The translations under genes were made by a program, and so were the position numbers. DNA of 49,618 bases, from the NCBI GenBank assembly GCA_036569045.1, contig DATCRI010000057.1, positions 1 through 49,618 on the forward strand, read 5' to 3'. Of this stretch, positions 31,960 to 40,330 are shown piece by piece. The first letter of the stretch is position 1. Every line of letters starts with the position of its first letter. The stretch comes from Chthoniobacterales bacterium. GTDB lineage: Bacteria; Verrucomicrobiota; Verrucomicrobiia; Chthoniobacterales; JAATET01. The notes below the pieces were generated by a model. It was not told the origin of the DNA, searched no databases, and worked only from the letters and a program-made list of their open reading frames with translations.

Positions 31960-33582
31960 ATGAAAGAGATCGTCCTTCAGCCTTGGCGGGGTGCGGCAGC
32001 AATGGCGCTGCTCCTTTTCCTGACGGCGGCAGCATTCACGGCCCTCAATGGGCAGGTTTCCGCGAAGACGGGCCGGCTGTCCACGGTGCCCAATTACGAT
32101 GACGTCGTTTATCTCAACAAGGCGTCGGAGATTTATTTTCTGGGCCGCAAGGAAGGTGCCGGATCGGCCGCGGCGAGTTTTTTTACTCAATACCTCCACG
32201 CTCCCTTCGCCGTTGCGAACGCCCTGGCGGGCTTCTTCATCTTCGGGCCGAACGTGAAAGCCATTTATCTTATGCTCACGCTTGTGGTGTTCGCTTACGT
32301 CGCGCTCGTGGCGTGGGTCGGCCGTGGGTTACCTATTCTCTTGCGCTGGGCGTTGGTATTTCTGGCGCTGGCGTTTCCCTTTGCCACGACGGCGGCCGAG
32401 CAGTTTAGGCCCGATCCTCTGTGGGCGATCGTGCTCGGCGCCGGGAGCGTGTTTTTTCTCGCGGCGGAACGGCCCTTCGAGGGGTGGAAACCTTCACTTC
32501 TTTATGGGCTTGCCCTGGGCCTCGTGCTGGTGACGAAGCCTTCAACTTTTGCGATGAGTTTTCTCGTGATGGGAGGAAGCTGGCTGCTTGCCGCGCTGGC
32601 GGCGGGGTTCTCACGCCGCGCCGAATGGGGTGTAATTTTCCGAGGCCTGGCCGTCACCGCGAGCGCGGCGCTCGTGGTCGCCGGATGGTATTGTCTGCCG
32701 CACGCCTCCGCAATTTTTAACTATTTTTACGAGAACAGCTTTGGCGCGAATCGTGAGGTGTGGGCCTATCACGGCGCGGTTTGGAATCGCTGGCTTTATT
32801 ATTTCCAAGGCGTCGCCCTGGCTTCAAATCTCGGCGGATTTCTCTTTCCGTTGGTTTTGGCCTGTGTCGCCGGGGCGATCCGGGATATCTCCTGCGGCGA
32901 TCTGTTTCAGCGGATCCGCGGGGGGGCATTTCTTTGGATGCTCGCCGGCTTGGTGCTGGTTAATTCGGCATTCGGCATGAAAAGTCCGTTTTTGGGCGGT
33001 TCGTTATACGGATTTTTGATCTTTGCGGGATTATGGCAAATCGCGCGACTCCTGCGTTGGGGCTATGAACAGGAATGGTGGAAGGCGTTTCCCCACCAGT
33101 TGCTCGCAGCGCTGGTCCTCTTGAGCATTGCGGCTTGCGGCTATTCCTACTCCGAGGTCTGTGTGATTCCCCCGGCCACGCGCAAGGCGCAAAAGGCGAT
33201 CAACCGCGGCGTTCTGAACGATCTGCTTCGTGAGACGCGCGGGCGTCGGGCGTCCGTCCTGATCACGGCGAGCAATCCCGTCGTCGGAGAGTATCTTGCC
33301 ATGGAAGCCCGCGCCCGCGGGCGGACGCTGGATATTCAAAATGCCGCCTTCGTTCGGGATAGCGCGCAGATTCTCGATCAGGCTGCGACGATGGATTTCG
33401 TGATATTGAGAGATCCGAAGACTGTGGGATCGTCCGGCGACCATATTCCGGGCGATGCGCTTCAATCCGAGTTGATCGGGCGGATCAGCGGCAGCCCGGA
33501 CTGGCATCTTGTGGGGCGCTACTCGGATCTGCAAGGCCAGTTCGCTTACCTTTACCGGAACCTCCGGGTCGTGCGGCGATGA
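31960..33582 (+). CDS. Polytopic GT-C-type glycosyltransferase (PMT/ArnT-like)
   Basis: This 540-residue integral membrane protein has about 10-12 transmembrane segments, starting with MALLLFLTAAAFTALNG (about 15-31). The first extracytoplasmic loop has VPNYDDVVYLNKASEIYF, where acidic residues sit like the catalytic Asp/Glu of GT-C enzymes. Further hydrophobic runs lie near residues 80-105 and 130-150, then at intervals up to about 400. The C-terminal 130 residues are soluble. It is followed by a GT2 gene with a 4-base overlap. GT-C enzymes use polyprenyl-phosphate sugars, which GT2 enzymes make, so the pair forms a logical two-step module. Exact family is not certain. Confidence 0.72.
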   Translation: MKEIVLQPWRGAAAMALLLFLTAAAFTALNGQVSAKTGRLSTVPNYDDVVYLNKASEIYFLGRKEGAGSAAASFFTQYLHAPFAVANALAGFFIFGPNVKAIYLMLTLVVFAYVALVAWVGRGLPILLRWALVFLALAFPFATTAAEQFRPDPLWAIVLGAGSVFFLAAERPFEGWKPSLLYGLALGLVLVTKPSTFAMSFLVMGGSWLLAALAAGFSRRAEWGVIFRGLAVTASAALVVAGWYCLPHASAIFNYFYENSFGANREVWAYHGAVWNRWLYYFQGVALASNLGGFLFPLVLACVAGAIRDISCGDLFQRIRGGAFLWMLAGLVLVNSAFGMKSPFLGGSLYGFLIFAGLWQIARLLRWGYEQEWWKAFPHQLLAALVLLSIAACGYSYSEVCVIPPATRKAQKAINRGVLNDLLRETRGRRASVLITASNPVVGEYLAMEARARGRTLDIQNAAFVRDSAQILDQAATMDFVILRDPKTVGSSGDHIPGDALQSELIGRISGSPDWHLVGRYSDLQGQFAYLYRNLRVVRR

Positions 33583-34304
33583 ATCTGTGGCTGACAATCC
33601 CTTGCTACCGGGATGCCGAGCGTCTCAGCCATTTTCTTCCGCGTCTTTGCGCCTGCCTGCAAGAGCTTCCGGGAATAGGGATTCAGGTCGTTGACGATGG
33701 CTCTGGTGCCGTCGAGGCGCGTCGTGTCGAAGAGGCGATCCGCGCTGTCGATGATGAGAAAAAAATTCTTCACCCTCCTCTTATCTTGGAGAAAAATCGT
33801 GGAAAGGGCGGGGCCGTTTATGCGAGCTGGAACGTTGCGCCGGAGGCGGAGTGGCTCGGCTTTGTCGATGCGGATGGAGCCGTGCCTCCCGAAGAAGTAG
33901 CTCGGCTGACTGAGCTGACGGTGAGGGGGGAATTGCCGACCGATGCCCTTTTGGCCAGTCGGGTGAAGATGCTCGGTCGTCGGGTGGATCGCTCGATGAA
34001 GCGTCACGTTGTTGGACGCGTGTTTGCCACGCTCGCTTCCGCGGCGATCGGCTTGGAAGCCTACGATACCCAGTGTGGCCTCAAGCTCGTGCGGCGATCC
34101 GCATACCTTGCCGTGAGGTCGCGGCTCTCCGAGTGTCGGTTTGCCTTCGATGTCGATCTGCTGGCGCAGTTGGCGAAACAGGGGGTGCGGATGCGGGAAG
34201 TTCCGGTGGACTGGAGCGATGTGCCGGGCAGCAAGGTGTCATTGGTGCGGGACAGCTTTCAGATGGCGAATGCGGTCTGGCGCTTGCGTCGGACCATTCG
34301 TTAG
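33579..34304 (+). CDS. Family 2 glycosyltransferase, polyprenyl-P sugar synthase-like
   Basis: This 241-residue protein has a GT-A fold of GT2: LTIPCYRDAERLSHFLPRL at the N-terminus, VVDDGSG (39-43) and a metal-binding DxD at Asp97-Ala-Asp99 (GFVDADGAVPPEE). LEKNRGKGGAVYASW fits the family's K-G-x-A nucleotide region. The C-terminal CRFAFDVDLLAQLAKQG and EVPVDWSDVPGSKVS are close to ALG5/DPM-like sequences that transfer glucose or mannose to polyprenyl phosphate. No transmembrane tail is seen. It overlaps the GT-C gene by 4 bases. Confidence 0.85.
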   Translation: MNLWLTIPCYRDAERLSHFLPRLCACLQELPGIGIQVVDDGSGAVEARRVEEAIRAVDDEKKILHPPLILEKNRGKGGAVYASWNVAPEAEWLGFVDADGAVPPEEVARLTELTVRGELPTDALLASRVKMLGRRVDRSMKRHVVGRVFATLASAAIGLEAYDTQCGLKLVRRSAYLAVRSRLSECRFAFDVDLLAQLAKQGVRMREVPVDWSDVPGSKVSLVRDSFQMANAVWRLRRTIR

Positions 34305-34369
34305 TTCCGCCGGCAATCCTGCTTTTGCGGCTTGCGCCCGGGTAAACATCTGCAAAGTCTTATAGGTAA

Positions 34370-35374
34370 ATGTTCTTGAGGAGCTGGCGCAAAAAACCCG
34401 TGCTGGGCGTGGGTCTGGGCGTGGGCGTCGGCCTGCTCGGCGCGGTCGCGCTCGCGGTGCGCTACGGGATGCAGCGCGCGACGCGTCAGCCGCTGCCCGA
34501 CATCATTTCTCCGGCAATTTTTGCCACGCGACTCGCGCAGACAACGCACGGCGAGATCGTTTACCATACGTCCGGAGCGGGAGAGCCGCTGGTCTTCCTG
34601 CACGGCATTTATCCCGGGGGCTCTTCGTTCGAATGGTCGCGGGTGTATCCCTATTTCGCGCTGGGCTATCAGGTCGTGGCGCCTGATCTGGTGGGCTTCG
34701 GCGAATCCGAGCGGCCGCGGCAGGGGCTCGATGCCGACGACCATGTGCGGGCGCTGGCGGATTTGTCTTTCGCGGTGTTCGATGGCCGGCCGGCCACGAT
34801 CGTCGCTTCGGGATTCGGCGCCGCGCTTGCGGTGAAGCTCGCCGTGCAGCACCCCGATCTCGTGCGTCGCCTCGTGCTGTATGCGCCGGTCGGGCTCGAC
34901 GCCTCGCTGCGGCGCATGCCCTTTGGCCTGTCCACGCTTTCCCGCACGCCGGCGCTCAACAGTTTCGTCTACCGGAACTACTTCGCCCGCCGCCCGTTCA
35001 TTCGGAGCTGGCTCACGCGCTTCGGTTACGGCGATCCGGAGCGCATTGGTGAGGATGTGACGGAAGTCCTCACGAGCTTCGCTGGCCAATACGGCGCCGA
35101 GTATGCGATGCTCGCCTTCCTGCGCGGCCGCCTGCTCTACGATATCAAGTCGCAGCTCCCGCGCCTGCTCCAGCCGGTGGGCGTGCTTTGGCCGGACCTG
35201 CCCGACCGCTTCCCGGTGGCGCAGCTCGAGCGTCTCGCGGCGGCGATTCCGAACTGCCATCCCACGCTCGCCGGTCGCACCGGCATGCTCGGCGCCCTCG
35301 AGGCGCCCGAGCTGATGCAGACCCTGCTTGACGAAGAACTCCAGCGCCCCGTTCGCCTCTCCGGCGCGGCGTAA
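34370..35374 (+). CDS. Alpha/beta-hydrolase-fold protein with degenerate nucleophile elbow
   Basis: This 334-residue protein has an N-terminal membrane anchor (LGVGLGVGVGLLGAVALAV, about 12-30), then an alpha/beta hydrolase domain (from about residue 58). It has the HG oxyanion motif at EPLVFLHGIYPGG, LVGFGESERP, and LVRRLVLYAPVGLD after the elbow. The elbow, normally G-x-S-x-G, reads A-S-G-F-G (residues 146-150), so the nucleophile position carries Gly148 if aligned to the usual strand turn; Ser147 is displaced by one. It may be a non-catalytic scaffold or use a shifted site. No operon partner is obvious; the AAK-GNAT gene starts 55 bases on. Confidence 0.8.
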   Translation: MFLRSWRKKPVLGVGLGVGVGLLGAVALAVRYGMQRATRQPLPDIISPAIFATRLAQTTHGEIVYHTSGAGEPLVFLHGIYPGGSSFEWSRVYPYFALGYQVVAPDLVGFGESERPRQGLDADDHVRALADLSFAVFDGRPATIVASGFGAALAVKLAVQHPDLVRRLVLYAPVGLDASLRRMPFGLSTLSRTPALNSFVYRNYFARRPFIRSWLTRFGYGDPERIGEDVTEVLTSFAGQYGAEYAMLAFLRGRLLYDIKSQLPRLLQPVGVLWPDLPDRFPVAQLERLAAAIPNCHPTLAGRTGMLGALEAPELMQTLLDEELQRPVRLSGAA

Positions 35375-35428
35375 TGGCCTCGGCCATTGCAATTTCGTGC
35401 GGGCGCGCCCATATATTCGCGTTCTGCC

Positions 35429-36718
35429 GTGAACGTCTCTGATCTTCGGGAAATTCTCCAATACGTGCCTCGTTTCCGCGGGCGCATCTTCGTGGTCGCC
35501 GTCGATGGCGAGATTGCGGCCTCCGAGAATTTCCACAACGTCCTGCTCGACCTCGCCGTTCTCCGTTCGCTGAGCATTCGCACCGTCGTCGTGCATGGAG
35601 CGAGCTGGCAGATCGAGGAGCTTGCGCGCAGCCGCGGCGTTGCCCTCTCCAATGCCGACGGCACCGGCGTCGCCGATGAAGCCACGCTGCAGGTGAGCAT
35701 CGATGCGGCCATCCGGCTCACGAACGAGATCATGGAAGGCCTGTCCGCCGTGGACCTGCGCGCCGCCTACCTGAACGCGATCATTGCCCATCCCGCCGGC
35801 ATTCTCGGTGGCACCGACTTTCAATTCACCGGCAAGGTCGAGCGCGTCGACGCGAAGGCGCTGAAGCTCCTGCTCGAGGAAGGCATCGTGCCCGTGATCC
35901 CGCCGCTCGGCTTCGATGGTGAAGGCCGCACGTATCGCGTGAATTCCGACAGCATTGCCGTCGAGGTCGCCGAGGCGTTGCAGGCCGCGAAGATCATTTT
36001 CCTCGCGCCCGGGGTGACCTTTGCGAATACCGCCTGGCTGCCGCGCCTGCTCTCGATCAGTGAGGCCGAGGAGGTTCTGCGCAAGCACCGCAGTGACGCC
36101 GCGATCGGTCTCCAATCGAAGCTCGAGGCCAGCGCCCGCGCCTGCCGGCAGGGCGTGCCGCGTGCGCACCTGCTGAACGGCAGCATCAACGAGGCGCTCC
36201 TTACCGAGATCTTCAGCCACGAGGGCTTCGGCACGATGGTGTATTCCAACGAATACCAGCAGGTTCGCCGCATCTTCAAAAAGGACGTCCGCAGCGTGAT
36301 GACGCTCATTCGCCAGTCGGTCCAGAGCGAGGAACTCGTCAGTCGCACCCGCAACGACATCCTTGCGCACATCGAGGACTACTGGGTGCTCGAGGTCGAT
36401 CGTCAGCCCGTCGCCTGTGTGGCGCTGCATGTTTACGCCCCGGAGAAAGCCGGCGAACTCGCCTGCCTCTACGTGAGCAAGGCGCATGAAAACCAGGGCT
36501 ACGGCCGCAAGCTCATGGCCTTCGTCGAAAATCTCGCGAAGGAAAAAGGGCTCACCCGGCTGTTCGCGCTTTCGACTCAGGCCTTCATGTTTCTCCAGCA
36601 AAAGGGCGGTTACGCCGAAGCTCCGGCCGAATCGTTGCCGGCCGTTCGCCTCGAGAGATACATGCAGAGCGGCCGGAACTCGAAGGTGCTCGTGAAAACC
36701 CTCGGCCCGACATCCTGA
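35429..36718 (+). CDS. N-acetylglutamate-synthase-like AAK-GNAT fusion
   Basis: This 429-residue protein joins an amino-acid-kinase-like domain (about residues 1-270) and a GNAT acetyltransferase domain (about 285-425), the ArgA plan. The kinase part has RTVVVHGASWQIEELARSRG, GILGGTDFQFTGKVERVDAK and GIVPVIPPLGFDGEGRTYRV. The GNAT part has YWVLEVDRQPVACVALHVYA, ACLYVSKAHENQGYGRKLM (acetyl-CoA loop) and LFALSTQAFMFLQQKGGY. ArgA starts arginine synthesis by acetylating glutamate. GTG 35429 (VNVSDLREIL) is the likely start; upstream in-frame codons give an implausible leader. No Shine-Dalgarno site is evident. It is followed 1 base later by a symporter gene, probably an operon. Confidence 0.85.
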   Translation: MNVSDLREILQYVPRFRGRIFVVAVDGEIAASENFHNVLLDLAVLRSLSIRTVVVHGASWQIEELARSRGVALSNADGTGVADEATLQVSIDAAIRLTNEIMEGLSAVDLRAAYLNAIIAHPAGILGGTDFQFTGKVERVDAKALKLLLEEGIVPVIPPLGFDGEGRTYRVNSDSIAVEVAEALQAAKIIFLAPGVTFANTAWLPRLLSISEAEEVLRKHRSDAAIGLQSKLEASARACRQGVPRAHLLNGSINEALLTEIFSHEGFGTMVYSNEYQQVRRIFKKDVRSVMTLIRQSVQSEELVSRTRNDILAHIEDYWVLEVDRQPVACVALHVYAPEKAGELACLYVSKAHENQGYGRKLMAFVENLAKEKGLTRLFALSTQAFMFLQQKGGYAEAPAESLPAVRLERYMQSGRNSKVLVKTLGPTS

Positions 36719-36719
36719 A

Positions 36720-38411
36720 ATGAATCTCGGCCTGCTCACCGACGGATTCGTTGTTCTCGCCTACTTCGTCATCGTTATCAGCATCGGCCTCTACAAGGGC
36801 CGGGGCAGCAAATCGCTCGAGAGTTTTGCCGTTGGCGACCGGAACATCCCGTGGTGGGCGGTCCTTGCCTCGATTCTCGCGGCGGAAATCAGCGCGGCGA
36901 CGTTTCTCGGAGCACCGGGTGAGGGCTACGCGACCCGAAATTTCGCCTACGCGCAACTGGCGATCGGCACGATCCTCGCCCGCATCCTCATCGCCTACAT
37001 TTTCATCAAGCCCTACTACGACTTTCGCGTCGTCTCGATCTACGAATATCTCTTCATCCGGTTCGGCCTGCGCACGAAGAATGCCGCTTCTGCGATCTTC
37101 CTGATCACGCGCGTTCTCGCGAGCGGCACCCGTCTCTACGTGGCAGCCATCGTGCTCGTGCTCGGCTACGAGTTCGTGACCGGGCGTGAACTGGAGCCGC
37201 TCGAGCAGGTGCCGATTTACCTCGCGTCGCTGGTCGCCATCACGGCCATGACCGCCGTTTACACGGCTCTCGGCGGCATCAAGGCGGTGGTCTGGACGGA
37301 TTTGATTCAGGTCGTGATCATGTTCGGCGCGCTGGGTTTCGCGATCTGGTCGATTCTCTCGCACATTCCCGGCGGACTTGCCGAAGTGTTCTCCTCGGCG
37401 CATCGCGTCGTCGTCGACCCCGCGCTCGTCGCCTCCCATGGCGAGGCTTACGCCCAGGCTGCCGCCGAAAAAGTCGCTGGCCACGCCCTGAAGTTCTACG
37501 ACAGCGGCATCGATGCGAACGCCAGCTTCTGGCAGAATGTTCGGTCCATTCTCGAAAGCGAATACACGATCTGGGCCGCGCTGATCGGATCGACCTTCAC
37601 CACGCTCGCGACGCACGGGACGGACCAGGACATGGTTCAGCGCATGCTCACGGCCAAGAATCACAGCAAGAGCCGCCTTTCGCTCATCCTGTCCGGCTTC
37701 GCCGATCTTCCGCTCGTGCTTTGCTTCCTTTTCGTCGGCCTCCTGCTCTGGAGCTACTATCAGAAACCCGGCATGACCGCTCCGTTCGCGCACTACATCG
37801 TTTACGAGATGCCGCCCGGCGTGCGCGGACTGCTCGTGGCCGGCCTCTTCGCCACCGCCATGGGCTCCCTCAGCACCGCGCTGAACGCCCTCGCGACAAG
37901 TTTCGTCGAGGACTGGTATCGTCCCTACATCAATCGAGACGCTTCGGTGGCCCACACCGTGCGAGCCGCGCGGCGGGCAACGGTGGTGTTTTCCATCCTG
38001 CTCGTGATCGTCGGCGGACTCACCGCCTACGCCGTTATCGTCCTTCACGCCCGCATCATTCCCGTCGTCCTCGGCATCTTCGGCTACACTTACGGCTCGC
38101 TCCTCGGTGTCTTCCTCGTCGGATTGCTGACCCGGAGCCGAGGCAACGAGCGCGGCAACCTCATCGCCATGCTCTGTGGATTCATCGTCGTCTCGCTGCT
38201 CAGTGGCCTCCACAACGATCTCTGGGCGCTCCTGCATCCCGCGACCGTCGACGCCGTTCTCTGGAAGCCCGACTGGCTGCCCAAGATCGAATTTCCGTGG
38301 CGGGTGGCCTTCGGCAGCGTCGTGACCTTCGTCGTCGCGCTGGGTTTTGCGACGCCTCCGGAGCAGATTGCCGCCGCCGCCGAGAAACGGCGCGCTGGCG
38401 CGGAAGCCTGA
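36720..38411 (+). CDS. Sodium:solute symporter (SSS family)
   Basis: This 563-residue inner-membrane carrier has about 13 hydrophobic segments. Its N-terminal part is FVVLAYFVIVISIGLYKGRG, then SLESFAVGDRNIPWWAVLAS, ILAAEISAATFLGAPGEGYA and TALGGIKAVVWTDLIQVVIM, and the core has THGTDQDMVQRMLTAKNHS, a typical SSS segment. GSLSTALNALATSFVEDWYR also fits. It couples sodium to uptake of a sugar, amino acid or carboxylate that cannot be told here. It starts 1 base after the AAK-GNAT stop, which suggests an amino acid or related substrate, but this is weak. The oriC region follows. Confidence 0.92.
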   Translation: MNLGLLTDGFVVLAYFVIVISIGLYKGRGSKSLESFAVGDRNIPWWAVLASILAAEISAATFLGAPGEGYATRNFAYAQLAIGTILARILIAYIFIKPYYDFRVVSIYEYLFIRFGLRTKNAASAIFLITRVLASGTRLYVAAIVLVLGYEFVTGRELEPLEQVPIYLASLVAITAMTAVYTALGGIKAVVWTDLIQVVIMFGALGFAIWSILSHIPGGLAEVFSSAHRVVVDPALVASHGEAYAQAAAEKVAGHALKFYDSGIDANASFWQNVRSILESEYTIWAALIGSTFTTLATHGTDQDMVQRMLTAKNHSKSRLSLILSGFADLPLVLCFLFVGLLLWSYYQKPGMTAPFAHYIVYEMPPGVRGLLVAGLFATAMGSLSTALNALATSFVEDWYRPYINRDASVAHTVRAARRATVVFSILLVIVGGLTAYAVIVLHARIIPVVLGIFGYTYGSLLGVFLVGLLTRSRGNERGNLIAMLCGFIVVSLLSGLHNDLWALLHPATVDAVLWKPDWLPKIEFPWRVAFGSVVTFVVALGFATPPEQIAAAAEKRRAGAEA

Positions 38412-38585
38412 GCGATTTTTCGCCGATTCGCGCGCGCCAAGGAACCATCGGCACGCAGCGTCGGGTCAAGAAAATATCCCGCGGTTTCGGGGGTTAAATT
38501 TGACGCTTCCGTAACCTTTTTTCTTGAGGGAAAAACCCCCGGTTCCTAGCCTCTCGGCAGTTGCGGCGAGCGAAAGATCCTGCCC

Positions 38586-38594
38586 TGTGAATAA
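38586..38594 (-). promoter_or_regulatory. DnaA box (TTATTCACA)
   Basis: Plus-strand TGTGAATAA is the reverse complement of TTATTCACA, a perfect match to the DnaA box consensus TTATNCACA. It lies 278 bases upstream of the dnaA start. Confidence 0.7.
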
Positions 38595-38852
38595 CTTGTG
38601 AAATGTTCCTCCGGCGGTCGTGCGCGGTGTTCCACGGCCCGCTCACAGAGAGGAATCCGTTTCAAAGTCAGGGTAAGGAGAGGCATCGACGACGCCACGA
38701 GAAAAGAATTTTGAAGATGTTGACTGACAGGAAAATACAGAGAAAAAGAGGGTTTTCAGCGAGCTTTGGGTCGTTCCGAATTTCTCTGTGGGCTTATTTT
38801 CCGGCTTGTTTCCTGCCGCACCCGGCATCCACCGAAAGCGCGGCAAATCTCT

Positions 38853-38858
38853 AAGGAG
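38853..38858 (+). promoter_or_regulatory. Ribosome binding site of dnaA
   Basis: AAGGAG lies 5 bases before GTG 38864. It is stronger than most sites in this window and fixes the GTG as the dnaA start. Confidence 0.8.
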
Positions 38859-38862
38859 CAAT

Positions 38863-38871
38863 TGTGCATAA
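38863..38871 (-). promoter_or_regulatory. DnaA box overlapping the dnaA start codon
   Basis: Plus-strand TGTGCATAA is the reverse complement of TTATGCACA, a perfect consensus match. It covers the GTG start codon at 38864-38866 and the next codon. DnaA bound here could block its own expression as a direct autoregulation; this is inference. Confidence 0.65.
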
Positions 38872-40243
38872 GTTACTTGCGACGCAGGATTTCGCGACCA
38901 TTTGGGGCACCATTTCCGCCCTTATCGCCCCCCGGGTCAGCGCTGATGGATTTCAGCGTTGGTTCCGCGATATCGAGGTCTGTGGAGACGACGGAACGAC
39001 GCTCACGCTTTCGGTCCCGAACCCCATTCACAAGTTCTTCCTCGAGAGCAATTATCTGCCCCTCGTGCAGGGCGCGGTCGCCGAGGCCTTCGACTCGGCC
39101 CGCGAGATCGTGATCGTGGCCCGGCAGGCGGACGATATGGAGGCCGGCCCGACGCTGAACGTGATCGAGGAGCCCGAGCCCGTGCGCCCGGCTCCACGCG
39201 AGAAAGGCGCCACGGCCTTCACCAGCGGGATGAACCCCCGCAACAATTTCGACGCATTCGTCGTCGGCTCGAACAATCAGTTCGCCTACGCCGCGGCCCT
39301 CGCCGTCGCGCAGGCGCCAGCCAAGACCTACAACCCGTTTTTCATCTACGGCGGCAGCGGACTCGGCAAAACGCACCTGCTGCAGGCCATCGGCCACCAC
39401 GTGCTCGCCTCCCGCAAGGGTGCGAAGGTTTTCTACGTCTCCAGCGAGCAGTTCACCAACGAGTTCATCGACGCCATTCAGCACGGCACTCTCGTCAAAT
39501 TCCGGAAGAAATACCGGCAGGCGGACGTGCTGATGATCGACGACATCCAGTTCCTCGCCGGCAAGGAGCGCTCGCAGGAGGAATTCTTCCATACCTTCAA
39601 TACCCTGCACGACGGTCACAAGCAGATCATCCTGTCCAGCGACCGCCCTGCGAGTGAGATCGAGAAGCTCGAGCAGCGCCTCGTCTCCCGCTTCGAGTGG
39701 GGGATGACGGCGGAGTTGCAGCCGCCGGACATGGAAACGCGTATCGCGATTCTCCAGAGCAAGGCCGAGAACCTCAAGATTCACCTCGAACAGTGGGTGA
39801 TCGAGTTCCTTGCCGACAAGATTCGCAACAACGTCCGCCGCCTCGAGGGCGCGCTCATGCGCGTGGCTTCCTATGGATCGCTCAGCGGTCGCAAGCTCAC
39901 CCGCGAGGACATCGAGACGCTGCTGCGCGACATCTTCCAGGAGCAGGCCCGTCGCGCCGTCACGATCGACCAGATCCAGCGCAAGGTTGCGGAGACGTTC
40001 GATCTGCGCATCGCGGACATGACGAGCAAGCGCCGCCTGGCGAGCATCGCCTACCCGCGCCAGATCGCGATGTATCTGTCCCGCGAGCTGACGAATTCCA
40101 CCCTCACGGAGATCGGTGATCTTTTCGGCGGCAAGGACCACGGCACCGTGATCCATGCGGTGAAGCTCATCAAGCGCCGCATGGAGGAAGACGAGCGCAC
40201 GCGCCACATGATCCAGTCCATCGAAACGCAGCTGCAGAGATAG
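38864..40243 (+). CDS. dnaA: Chromosomal replication initiator DnaA
   Basis: DnaA binds DnaA boxes and melts oriC as an ATP-bound filament. The 459-residue protein has domain I at about residues 1-90, then a short linker to about 125. Domain III starts near FDAFVVGSNNQFAYAAA, with Walker A GGSGLGKT at 163-170 and Walker B DVLMIDDIQFLAGKERSQEE. The DNA-binding domain IV has the signature GGKDHGTVIHAVKLIKRR. The start is GTG 38864, preceded by AAGGAG. dnaN follows after 87 bases on the same strand, the standard order. Confidence 0.98.
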   Translation: MHKLLATQDFATIWGTISALIAPRVSADGFQRWFRDIEVCGDDGTTLTLSVPNPIHKFFLESNYLPLVQGAVAEAFDSAREIVIVARQADDMEAGPTLNVIEEPEPVRPAPREKGATAFTSGMNPRNNFDAFVVGSNNQFAYAAALAVAQAPAKTYNPFFIYGGSGLGKTHLLQAIGHHVLASRKGAKVFYVSSEQFTNEFIDAIQHGTLVKFRKKYRQADVLMIDDIQFLAGKERSQEEFFHTFNTLHDGHKQIILSSDRPASEIEKLEQRLVSRFEWGMTAELQPPDMETRIAILQSKAENLKIHLEQWVIEFLADKIRNNVRRLEGALMRVASYGSLSGRKLTREDIETLLRDIFQEQARRAVTIDQIQRKVAETFDLRIADMTSKRRLASIAYPRQIAMYLSRELTNSTLTEIGDLFGGKDHGTVIHAVKLIKRRMEEDERTRHMIQSIETQLQR

Positions 40244-40330
40244 CCGATGCCGCGAGTTTTTAGTTGAGAGGCCCGCGCCCCGCGGATACCACAGCAGCTA
40301 TCGCGGCCGAGTGCCGCAGCGCCCCATTCC

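Larger units (their letters stand above)
38412..38863. other. Candidate replication origin region upstream of dnaA
   Basis: This 452-base region has no convincing gene. It has a consensus DnaA box near its middle and another that straddles the dnaA start at its right edge. An A-rich stretch (38701-38755) that could unwind lies between them. A second A/T-rich part is at 38485-38535. Only two perfect boxes were seen by eye; less conserved ones may be present. The dnaA-dnaN gene order and Shine-Dalgarno site downstream fit an oriC-proximal region. GC-skew was not computed. Confidence 0.6.

Noticed and set aside
38488-38520. Hairpin GGTTA/TAACC followed by a T tract after the symporter gene
   Set aside because: The stem is only 5 bp with a 15-base loop, too weak to call a terminator.
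38597-38606. TTGTGAAATG as another DnaA box
   Set aside because: It differs from TGTGNATAA at several positions; only the two perfect boxes are called.
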